10,774 nucleotides of DNA from NCBI GenBank assembly GCA_021153185.1, contig JAGKTY010000052.1, forward strand, positions 1-10,774, read 5' to 3'. Of the stretch, positions 6,064-10,774 are shown in pieces. Each line of letters starts with the position of its first letter. The first letter of the stretch is position 1. Made by a program: the position numbers and the translations under genes. The stretch comes from Lachnospiraceae bacterium (GTDB lineage: Bacteria; Bacillota; Clostridia; Lachnospirales; Lachnospiraceae). The notes under the pieces were generated by a model. The model saw nothing but the letters and a program-made list of their open reading frames with translations. It searched no databases and was not told the DNA's origin.

Positions 6064-6079
6064 CAAAAAAGGAATGAAT

Positions 6080-6937
6080 ATGGGCATTGTAAAAACATCA
6101 AGATTAATATTCGAATATATCAGACGCAATGAAGAGGGCGATGTTGAGGGCATTACACGTGCAGTGGACCGCGTGAACCTTGATATCAATGCCGGAGAGT
6201 TTGTTGCCATATTAGGTCACAATGGAAGTGGAAAGTCTACACTTGCGAAGCACCTAAATGCCATTCTTGATCCGACGGAAGGAACCGTCTTGGTTGATGG
6301 GAAAGACACGACAGATGAAAACGAAATCTGGAATATCCGAAAGACAGCAGGCATGGTTTTTCAAAATCCCGACAACCAGATTATCGGACAGATTGTAGAA
6401 GAGGATGTGGGATTTGGCCCGGAGAACATGGGCGTTGAGACAGCAAAGATTTGGGAGCGTGTTGAGAAGAGCTTGAAATCGGTTGGAATGTATGCGTACC
6501 GCCACAAATCACCGAACCGTTTGTCGGGTGGACAGAAGCAGCGTGTATCGATTGCGGGCGTGCTTGCCATGCACCCAAAATGCATTATTTTGGATGAGCC
6601 GACTGCGATGCTTGATCCGAATGGCAGAAAAGAAGTCATTGCGGCAATCAAAGAGTTAAATCAAAAAGAGGGTATTACGATTATTTTGATTACCCATTAT
6701 ATGGACGAGGCGGCGCTTGCAGATAGGGTTTTTGTGATGGATGCAGGAAGTATCGCCATGCAGGGGACGCCGCGCGAAGTGTTTTCCCAGATTGAGAAAC
6801 TAAAACAGCTCCGCCTGGATGTGCCGCAGGTTACCATGCTTGCGTATGAACTTCAGAAAAAAGGTGTTCCGCTCGATGCAGGTATTTTGACCATCGATGA
6901 GTTGGTAGGAGGGCTTAAGGCATGTCAATTATTATAG
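6080..6937 (+). CDS. ecfA1: ECF transporter ATPase EcfA1 (CbiO-type)
   Basis: The start at 6080 gives 285 residues and sits six bases after AAAGGA. In-frame ATGs at 6044 and 6074 are badly spaced. EcfA1 is one of two cytoplasmic ABC ATPases that, with EcfT, power energy-coupling-factor importers; interchangeable S-components encoded elsewhere choose the vitamin or metal. All ABC motifs are present: Walker A GHNGSGKST (46-54), Q-loop Gln95 in VFQNPDNQ, signature LSGGQ (148-152), Walker B CIILDEP (168-174) and switch His206. The sequence FQNPDNQ after the Q-loop is typical of CbiO/EcfA proteins. Its end overlaps the ecfA2 start by 16 bases, so the two are probably translationally coupled. Codon use is richer in CGC, CGG and GCG than in the ribosomal genes, as expected for moderate expression. 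Confidence 0.95.
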   Translation: MGIVKTSRLIFEYIRRNEEGDVEGITRAVDRVNLDINAGEFVAILGHNGSGKSTLAKHLNAILDPTEGTVLVDGKDTTDENEIWNIRKTAGMVFQNPDNQIIGQIVEEDVGFGPENMGVETAKIWERVEKSLKSVGMYAYRHKSPNRLSGGQKQRVSIAGVLAMHPKCIILDEPTAMLDPNGRKEVIAAIKELNQKEGITIILITHYMDEAALADRVFVMDAGSIAMQGTPREVFSQIEKLKQLRLDVPQVTMLAYELQKKGVPLDAGILTIDELVGGLKACQLL

Positions 6938-7770
6938 ATCATTTATGCCAGGTTTATGAGCCCGGCACGAGTATGGAAGTCGTTGCCCTAAACGATATCT
7001 GTCTGCAGATTACAGACGGGGAGTTTATCGGACTGATTGGACACACGGGAAGTGGCAAGTCGACATTGATTCAGCATCTGAATGGTATTTTGAAACCATA
7101 TAGTGGTTCCGTATATTTTGACGGTGCAGATATTTTTGATGAGGATTATGACTTAAAGAAGTTGCGCAGTCAGGTCGGGCTTGTTTTTCAGTATCCGGAG
7201 CATCAGCTATTTGAGGAGACTGTTTTTAAGGATGTATGTTTCGGACCGAAGAATATGGGGCTTTCGCAAAAAGAAGTCGAGATGCGGGCGTATCAGGCGC
7301 TCAAGATGGTTGGGCTTGAGGATGAATATTTTTATCAGTCCCCATTTGATCTATCAGGCGGACAGAAGCGGCGCGTTGCAATTGCAGGTGTGCTTGCCAT
7401 GAAGCCGCGCGTGATGATTCTTGACGAGCCGACAGCAGGGCTTGATCCAAAGGGGCGCGATGAGATGTTTGCGCTCATTACCAAATTGCGCAGGGAAAGC
7501 AATATGAGCATTGTGCTCGTGTCGCATAGCATGGAAGATGTGGCTGCGTATGTGGAACGGATTGTTGTTATGAATCAGGGAAAGGTTATGATGGACGGCT
7601 CACCGCATGAAGTGTTTTCCCATGTGGAGCAGCTGGAAGCGGTCGGTCTGATGGCACCGCAGATTACGTATGTGATGAAGCGGCTGAAGGAAGAAGGGCT
7701 CCCTGTTTTGGGAAGCGAGATGACTGTTGCAGAGGCGGCAGAGAGTATTTTGAAACTATTAAACCGATAG
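6922..7770 (+). CDS. ecfA2: ECF transporter ATPase EcfA2 (CbiO-type)
   Basis: This is the second ATPase of the ECF module, 282 residues. TAGGAGGG at 6906-6913, within the end of ecfA1, lies eight bases before the ATG. Walker A is GHTGSGKST (40-48), the Q-loop is Gln90 in VFQYPEHQLFEET, the signature LSGGQ is at 144-148, Walker B VMILDEP at 164-170, and the switch histidine is His202. The FQYPEHQLF stretch is typical of EcfA2 and separates it from EcfA1. The C-terminal region, about 230-282, is the extra domain used by EcfA proteins in dimer contacts. It forms a heterodimer with EcfA1 that docks on the coupling helices of EcfT. The next gene starts 15 bases after the stop. Confidence 0.95.
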   Translation: MSIIIDHLCQVYEPGTSMEVVALNDICLQITDGEFIGLIGHTGSGKSTLIQHLNGILKPYSGSVYFDGADIFDEDYDLKKLRSQVGLVFQYPEHQLFEETVFKDVCFGPKNMGLSQKEVEMRAYQALKMVGLEDEYFYQSPFDLSGGQKRRVAIAGVLAMKPRVMILDEPTAGLDPKGRDEMFALITKLRRESNMSIVLVSHSMEDVAAYVERIVVMNQGKVMMDGSPHEVFSHVEQLEAVGLMAPQITYVMKRLKEEGLPVLGSEMTVAEAAESILKLLNR

Positions 7771-7785
7771 CATGGAAACAGAAAC

Positions 7786-8628
7786 ATGATTAGAGATATT
7801 ACACTAGGACAATATTATCAGGCAAACAGTGTCATTCATAAGCTGGATCCGCGGACAAAGCTTATCGGTACGCTCGTATTTGTCGTGTCTCTTTTTGTAA
7901 AAAAGAATATTGCGGTTTACGCACTCGCAGCGTTATTTTTGGCGTCAGTCATCAAGGTGAGCAAGGTGCCGTACCGGTTTGTGGTGCGTGGCATCAAGCC
8001 GATTGTGATGCTCCTTGTGATTACGGGGGCATTTAATCTGTTCCTGACGCCCGGAGATGTACTTGTCACGATTTGGAAACTGCATATCACAGCGCAAGGT
8101 GTGGAAAATGCAATTTATATCGTGATTCGCTTATTGCTGCTGATTTTGGGGTCATCGATGATGACGCTCACAACAACGCCGAATGAACTCACAGACGGGT
8201 TGGAAAAATTGTTAAAGCCGCTGCGTATTTTTCATGTTCCGGTGCACGAGATTTCCATGATGATGGCGATTGCGCTCAGATTTATTCCGATTTTAATTGA
8301 AGAAACAGATAAAATAATGAAGGCACAGATGGCAAGAGGTGCAGATTTTGAACATGGAAGTCTTGTGCAAAAAGCGAAAAATATGATTCCGCTTCTCGTC
8401 CCGCTTTTTGTGTCTGCGTTTCGAAGGGCCAATGACCTTGCGATGGCGATGGAGGCAAGATGCTATCAGGGCGGCGAAGGCCGGACAAAGATGAAACCGC
8501 TGTGCTATGAGAAACGGGATTTTGTATCATACGTAGTACTTGCACTATATTTGTGTCTGGCGGTTGCCGGCGGTATTTTATTTGCAAGAATCATGCCGAC
8601 ATGGGCGAGTGTGCTGAAAGGAAATTAG
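7786..8628 (+). CDS. ecfT: ECF transporter transmembrane component EcfT
   Basis: This 280-residue membrane protein links the ATPase pair to the substrate-binding S-component. The early motif HKLDPRTKL (18-26) is typical of EcfT. Hydrophobic stretches lie at about 25-38, 42-56, 70-88, 108-130 and 245-268, with a possible one near 201-213. The long cytoplasmic segment carries the two coupling motifs, ARG at 183-185 (QMARGADFEHG) and ARC at 224-226 (AMEARCYQGGEGRT), which insert into grooves of the ATPases. The second motif has Cys where many homologues have Gly, but the surrounding sequence is family-like. The ribosome binding site is weak (GGAAAC region), which fits coupling to ecfA2, whose stop is 15 bases upstream. 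truA follows after five bases. No S-component gene lies in the window, so this is the shared (group II) arrangement. Confidence 0.95.
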   Translation: MIRDITLGQYYQANSVIHKLDPRTKLIGTLVFVVSLFVKKNIAVYALAALFLASVIKVSKVPYRFVVRGIKPIVMLLVITGAFNLFLTPGDVLVTIWKLHITAQGVENAIYIVIRLLLLILGSSMMTLTTTPNELTDGLEKLLKPLRIFHVPVHEISMMMAIALRFIPILIEETDKIMKAQMARGADFEHGSLVQKAKNMIPLLVPLFVSAFRRANDLAMAMEARCYQGGEGRTKMKPLCYEKRDFVSYVVLALYLCLAVAGGILFARIMPTWASVLKGN

Positions 8629-8633
8629 TAACG

Positions 8634-9407
8634 ATGAAACGGGTCATGCTGACGGTGGCGTACGATGGAACGCGGTACAATGGCTGGCAGGTGCAGCCAA
8701 ACGGAGTGACAATTGAGGGCGAGCTAAACAGTGCGCTGACAGAATTTCTCGGTGAGGAAATCAGGGTGAGCGGTGCAAGCCGTACAGATGCAGGCGTTCA
8801 TGCGCTTTGTAATCTGGCAGTGTTTGATACAAATGCAAGGATGCCGGGCGAGAAAATGAGTTATGCGCTTAACCAAAGACTCCCGGAGGATATCAAGGTG
8901 CTCTGTTCACAGGAAGTGCCACCGGCGTTTCACCCGCGCAAATGCGAGAGCAGGAAGACGTATGTGTACCGCATTTACGTCGCACCTTTTCCAAATCCGC
9001 TCGAACGCACGTATGCGCTTTTTACGTATGTGCCACTTGATGTCGATGCAATGAAAGCGGCGGCAGCGCAGTTTGTCGGCGAACATGATTTTACAAGCTT
9101 TTCCACAAGTAAGCCGGAGATTACAAGCAGCGTGCGCACAGTCACGATGTGTGAGATTACGGAGGTTGAAAAGCCGTTTGGAAACATGATTGAGATTCGT
9201 GTGCAGGGAAATGGCTTCCTATATAATATGGTGCGGATTATGGTTGGAACGCTCATGGAAGTAGGGCGCGGGAATCTGGAAGCGGAGGCGATTGCGGCAA
9301 TTTTTGAACAGAAGGACCGCGCGGTGGCAGGACCAACTGCACCTGCATGTGGTCTGATGCTTGAAAATTATACATTTTTCGGTGAAAATCCTGTAAAAAT
9401 TTATTGA
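8634..9407 (+). CDS. truA: tRNA pseudouridine(38-40) synthase TruA
   Basis: The start at 8634 gives 257 residues beginning MKRVMLTVAYDGTRYNGWQV; the frame is open further upstream, but inside ecfT. TruA converts uridine to pseudouridine at positions 38-40 of the anticodon stem-loop in many tRNAs and works as a homodimer. The catalytic aspartate is Asp52 in GASRTDAGVHA. Other family features are YDGTRYNGWQ (10-19), the active-site tyrosine region RKTYVYRIY (107-115), HDFTSFST (151-158) and GNGFLYNMVRIMVG (192-205). The length is typical. An AAAGGA at 8617-8622 lies in the ecfT end. Its stop codon TGA (9405-9407) is part of the -35 box of the rplM promoter, so truA is the last gene of the ecf operon, although read-through into rplM is not blocked by any hairpin. 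Confidence 0.96.
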   Translation: MKRVMLTVAYDGTRYNGWQVQPNGVTIEGELNSALTEFLGEEIRVSGASRTDAGVHALCNLAVFDTNARMPGEKMSYALNQRLPEDIKVLCSQEVPPAFHPRKCESRKTYVYRIYVAPFPNPLERTYALFTYVPLDVDAMKAAAAQFVGEHDFTSFSTSKPEITSSVRTVTMCEITEVEKPFGNMIEIRVQGNGFLYNMVRIMVGTLMEVGRGNLEAEAIAAIFEQKDRAVAGPTAPACGLMLENYTFFGENPVKIY

Positions 9408-9432
9408 CACGTACGGATGCGTGTACTATAAT
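9404..9432 (+). promoter_or_regulatory. Consensus promoter of rplM-rpsI, overlapping the truA stop codon
   Basis: TTGACA (9404-9409) and TATAAT (9427-9432) are both perfect sigma-A boxes separated by exactly 17 bases. The truA stop codon (9405-9407) lies within the -35 box. Transcription should start near 9439. This is the strongest promoter in the window and fits the high output needed for ribosomal proteins. Confidence 0.93.
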
Positions 9433-9440
9433 ATTTCAAT

Positions 9441-9540
9441 GTGGCGACCTGCGTAGGCTTACCAAAGCCCCGGTAAGAGCGCTTGGAAGACACCCGGTTC
9501 ACAGGAATCCCTAACCTGGTGAACAATTGATATGAAATTG
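9441..9540 (+). ncRNA. L13 leader, autoregulatory mRNA structure upstream of rplM
   Basis: The roughly 125-base untranslated leader of rplM is structured. GTG and GCG (9441-9446) can pair with CGC (9480-9482) and CAC (9491-9493). Inside, CTTACC/GGTAAG (9458-9463 with 9472-9477) forms a hairpin, and CCAA (9462-9465) is also complementary to TTGG (9483-9486), an alternative or pseudoknot pairing. A second hairpin pairs GTTCAC-AGG (9497-9505) with CCT-G-GTGAAC (9515-9524), with one bulged G. A third, CAATT/AATTG (9524-9528 with 9536-9540), precedes the ribosome binding site. A Firmicutes L13 leader family in this position is established, and L13 is thought to bind it to control rplM-rpsI. The assignment rests on position, layout and my recollection of its GGAAGACACCC-like 3' part; no covariance search was run. 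Confidence 0.7.
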
Positions 9541-9564
9541 ATTATATGAGTTGGAGGTAACACA

Positions 9565-9993
9565 ATGAAGACATTTATGGCAAGTCCAGCTACTATTGAT
9601 AGAAAGTGGTATGTAGTGGATGCTACAGATATGACATTAGGACGTTTAGCTTCAGAAGTAGCTAAAGTGTTAAGAGGAAAAAACAAAGCAATCTTCACAC
9701 CACACATTGACACAGGCGATTACGTAATCGTAGTTAATGCTGAGAAGATTAAAGTAACTGGTAGAAAATTAGACCAGAAGATTTACTATCACCATTCAGA
9801 TTACATCGGCGGTATGAAAGAGACGACATTAAAAGAAATGTTAGCAAAAAAACCTGAGCGTGTAATCGAGCTTGCAGTAAAAGGCATGCTTCCAAAAGGA
9901 CCTTTGGGAAGACAGATGTTCAAAAAACTTCATGTTTATGCCGGACCAGAGCATGAGCAGGCAGCTCAGAAACCAGAAGTTTTAACATTTTAA
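9565..9993 (+). CDS. rplM: 50S ribosomal protein L13 (uL13)
   Basis: This 142-residue protein starts MKTFMASPATIDRKWYVVDA. It contains the L13 signatures TLGRLASEVAKVLRGKNKAIFTPHIDTGDYVIVVNAEKI (about 24-62, seen as adjoining blocks), HHSDYIGG (76-83) and the basic AVKGMLPKGPLGRQMFKKLHVYAG region (about 104-127). L13 is an early-assembling 50S protein that binds 23S rRNA domain II. TTGGAGGT at 9551-9558 sets the start. Codon use returns to the biased pattern of the other ribosomal genes, with AGA/CGT arginine codons and few CGG or CGC, unlike the ecf-truA genes just upstream. Confidence 0.98.
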   Translation: MKTFMASPATIDRKWYVVDATDMTLGRLASEVAKVLRGKNKAIFTPHIDTGDYVIVVNAEKIKVTGRKLDQKIYYHHSDYIGGMKETTLKEMLAKKPERVIELAVKGMLPKGPLGRQMFKKLHVYAGPEHEQAAQKPEVLTF

Positions 9994-10020
9994 TTGGGAA
10001 TTGGAAAGGAGTAAATGAAG

Positions 10021-10419
10021 ATGGCTAAAGCAGCAGCAAAGTTCCACGGAACAGGTAGAAGAAAAAAATCAGTTGCCAGAGTTTATTTAACACCTGGTAA
10101 AGGAAATATCACAATCAACAAAAGAAGCATTGACGAGTACTTTGGTCTTGAGACATTGAAAGTAATCGTAAAACAGCCACTTGAGGCAACAGATACAGTT
10201 GACAAATATGACGTTTTAGTAAACGTTAGAGGTGGCGGATACACAGGTCAGGCTGGTGCAATCAGACACGGTATCGCAAGAGCACTTCTTCAGGTTGATG
10301 CTGAGTACAGACCAACACTTAAGAAAGCCGGATACTTAACACGTGATCCACGTATGAAAGAGCGTAAGAAATACGGTCTCAAAGCAGCAAGACGTGCACC
10401 ACAGTTCAGCAAGAGATAA
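10021..10419 (+). CDS. rpsI: 30S ribosomal protein S9 (uS9)
   Basis: The start at 10021 gives 132 residues beginning MAKAAAKFHGTGRRKKSVAR. An ATG at 10015 is only three bases from the AAGGAG at 10006-10011, while 10021 has nine-base spacing. S9 is in the head of the 30S subunit; its C-terminal SKR tail, present here as QFSKR, reaches the anticodon stem of P-site tRNA. Other family marks are GTGRRKKSVARVYL (10-23), EYFGLETL, VRGGGYTGQAGAIRHGIARAL (about 72-92) and the basic end YLTRDPRMKERKKYGLKAAR. It follows rplM by 27 bases in the conserved rplM-rpsI pair. The stop codon is the first base triplet of a long inverted repeat. Confidence 0.97.
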   Translation: MAKAAAKFHGTGRRKKSVARVYLTPGKGNITINKRSIDEYFGLETLKVIVKQPLEATDTVDKYDVLVNVRGGGYTGQAGAIRHGIARALLQVDAEYRPTLKKAGYLTRDPRMKERKKYGLKAARRAPQFSKR

Positions 10420-10444
10420 TTATATCTGCGATGGCAGAATGTAT

Positions 10445-10481
10445 AAAAAGAACTCCCGAGTTTACTCGAGGAGTTCTTTTT
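10445..10481 (+). terminator. Rho-independent terminator of rplM-rpsI
   Basis: GAACTCC-CGAG (10450-10460) pairs with CTCG-A-GGAGTTC (10465-10476), 11 base pairs with one bulged A, around a TTTA loop. Five A residues before and five T residues after extend the stem and provide the T-run. The A/T symmetry means it could also work for transcripts coming from the right. Confidence 0.93.
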
Positions 10482-10501
10482 ATATATTCTGACCATCATA
10501 G

Positions 10502-10556
10502 GATGATTGAGATGGCCGAGTCGAAACGAAGCGGAGACGAGGTTCACTCAATCATC
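10502..10556. repeat. Conserved-loop hairpin, copy 1
   Basis: GATGATTGAG (10502-10511) pairs perfectly with CTCAATCATC (10547-10556). Two mismatches, two G-U pairs and CC/GG (10516-10517 with 10541-10542) continue the stem up to a 23-base purine-rich loop (10518-10540). The loop has the pattern GAG-nn-GAA-n-CGAAGCGGA-nn-CGA, shared with copy 2. It is not a terminator, having no T-run, and no protein is encoded. Confidence 0.7.
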
Positions 10557-10587
10557 GCAGATATAGTTATGGCAATTCATTGGAAGA

Positions 10588-10634
10588 CAAGAAATGACCG
10601 AGATGAAGCGAAGCGGAAGCGAGGTTGTTTCTTG
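10588..10634. repeat. Conserved-loop hairpin, copy 2
   Basis: CAAGAAATGACC (10588-10599) pairs with GGTTGTTTCTTG (10623-10634) over 12 positions, two of them G-U, around a 23-base loop (10600-10622). The loop and its closing CC/GG match copy 1 at 27 of 33 positions (10512-10544 against 10594-10626), while the outer stem is unrelated in sequence but still fully paired. The loop includes GCGAAGC (10608-10614), known as an unusually stable mini-hairpin in DNA. Confidence 0.7.
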
Positions 10635-10672
10635 GATTCGCAGGAATCCGATGGAACGCAGGAAGACATTCC
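10634..10672. other. Two short hairpins following conserved-loop copy 2
   Basis: GGATTC/GAATCC (10634-10639 with 10644-10649) closes a GCAG loop, and GGAA/TTCC (10661-10664 with 10669-10672) closes a GACA loop. An alternative pairing, CATTGGA (10578-10584) with TCCGATG (10647-10653), would enclose copy 2 much as the long inverted repeat encloses copy 1. CGCAGGAA occurs twice, at 10639-10646 and 10657-10664. The rest of the tail, to 10774, is AT-rich with no credible ORF. Confidence 0.4.
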
Positions 10673-10703
10673 GTTTCAATTTTCATTAATTTATAAAAAT
10701 CTA

Positions 10704-10732
10704 TTGCGAAACATATCTATTTTAAGTATGAT
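10704..10732 (+). promoter_or_regulatory. Putative promoter for a gene beyond the right edge
   Basis: TTGCGA (10704-10709, four of six) is followed after exactly 17 bases by TATGAT (10727-10732, five of six), in an AT-rich stretch typical of promoter regions. No start codon with a binding site follows before the window ends, so the gene it would serve is not visible. Confidence 0.5.
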
Positions 10733-10774
10733 AAAAGAAAATTAGTCAAACAAAGCGAAAACAAAGCCTTGTAT

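Larger units (their letters stand above)
10417..10569. repeat. 17-bp inverted repeat from the rpsI stop codon, enclosing terminator and first conserved-loop hairpin
   Basis: Positions 10417-10433 and 10553-10569 are complementary at all 17 positions (16 Watson-Crick, one G-U); the central 13 bases, 10421-10433 and 10553-10565, are an exact inverted repeat (TATATCTGCGATG and its complement). The arms enclose the rpsI terminator and the hairpin at 10502-10556. The right arm shares CATC (10553-10556) with that hairpin, so both pairings cannot be complete at once. It could be the closing stem of a branched RNA, or the terminal repeats of a small inserted element; no target duplication is obvious. 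Confidence 0.6.

Noticed and set aside
9483..10589. Decamer TTGGAAGACA shared by the L13 leader (9483-9492) and the tail region (10580-10589)
   Set aside because: Ten-base matches are common by chance in a 10.8 kb window, and the two contexts fold differently.
10431..10745. 104-codon open frame downstream of rpsI
   Set aside because: It runs straight through the rpsI terminator and both hairpins, has no ribosome binding site and shows no protein-like composition; the open frame is explained by the repeat structure.

Overview
The window looks like a chromosome segment from a low-to-moderate GC Gram-positive anaerobe. Lachnospiraceae (Roseburia, Agathobacter or Butyrivibrio-like) is my best guess. 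The grounds are AGGAGG-type ribosome binding sites throughout, the gene order of the S10-spc-alpha region, the zinc-free S4, the enlarged L17, the ecfA1-ecfA2-ecfT-truA-rplM-rpsI block typical of Firmicutes, and a purine-rich GCGAAGCGGA hairpin family near the right end. The taxonomic call is inference; no 16S or marker search was possible.

Layout, left to right. Positions 44-3576 carry the alpha operon in the order rpmJ, rpsM, rpsK, rpsD, rpoA, rplQ, all on the + strand, closed by a strong intrinsic terminator at 3589-3620. Between rpmJ and rpsM is a 254-base non-coding stretch that folds into six or seven consecutive hairpins and looks like a ribosomal-protein leader RNA. A two-gene accessory block follows: a membrane-anchored M15-type peptidoglycan peptidase on the - strand (3642-4568) and a divergent aldo/keto reductase on the + strand (4898-5815) with its own terminator. 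The block separates rplQ from the ecf cluster, which is directly adjacent in many Firmicutes. From a new promoter at 5903-5930 runs ecfA1-ecfA2-ecfT-truA, tightly packed or overlapping: the energising module of an ECF vitamin/metal transporter plus tRNA pseudouridine synthase A. A consensus promoter whose -35 box overlaps the truA stop codon then drives rplM-rpsI through a structured leader that matches the position and layout of the L13 leader. A terminator at 10445-10481 closes this unit.

The last 355 bases have no credible gene. They hold a long inverted repeat starting at the rpsI stop codon, two successive hairpins whose stems differ in sequence but stay complementary around a conserved 23-base purine-rich loop, two small hairpins, and a promoter pointing out of the window.

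Functionally the window is mostly housekeeping: ribosome subunit parts, the RNA polymerase alpha subunit, tRNA modification and the shared ECF transporter module. I see no phage, IS, CRISPR or defence genes. The signals most worth a second look are non-coding: the rpsM leader and the conserved-loop hairpin pair with its enclosing inverted repeat downstream of rpsI.
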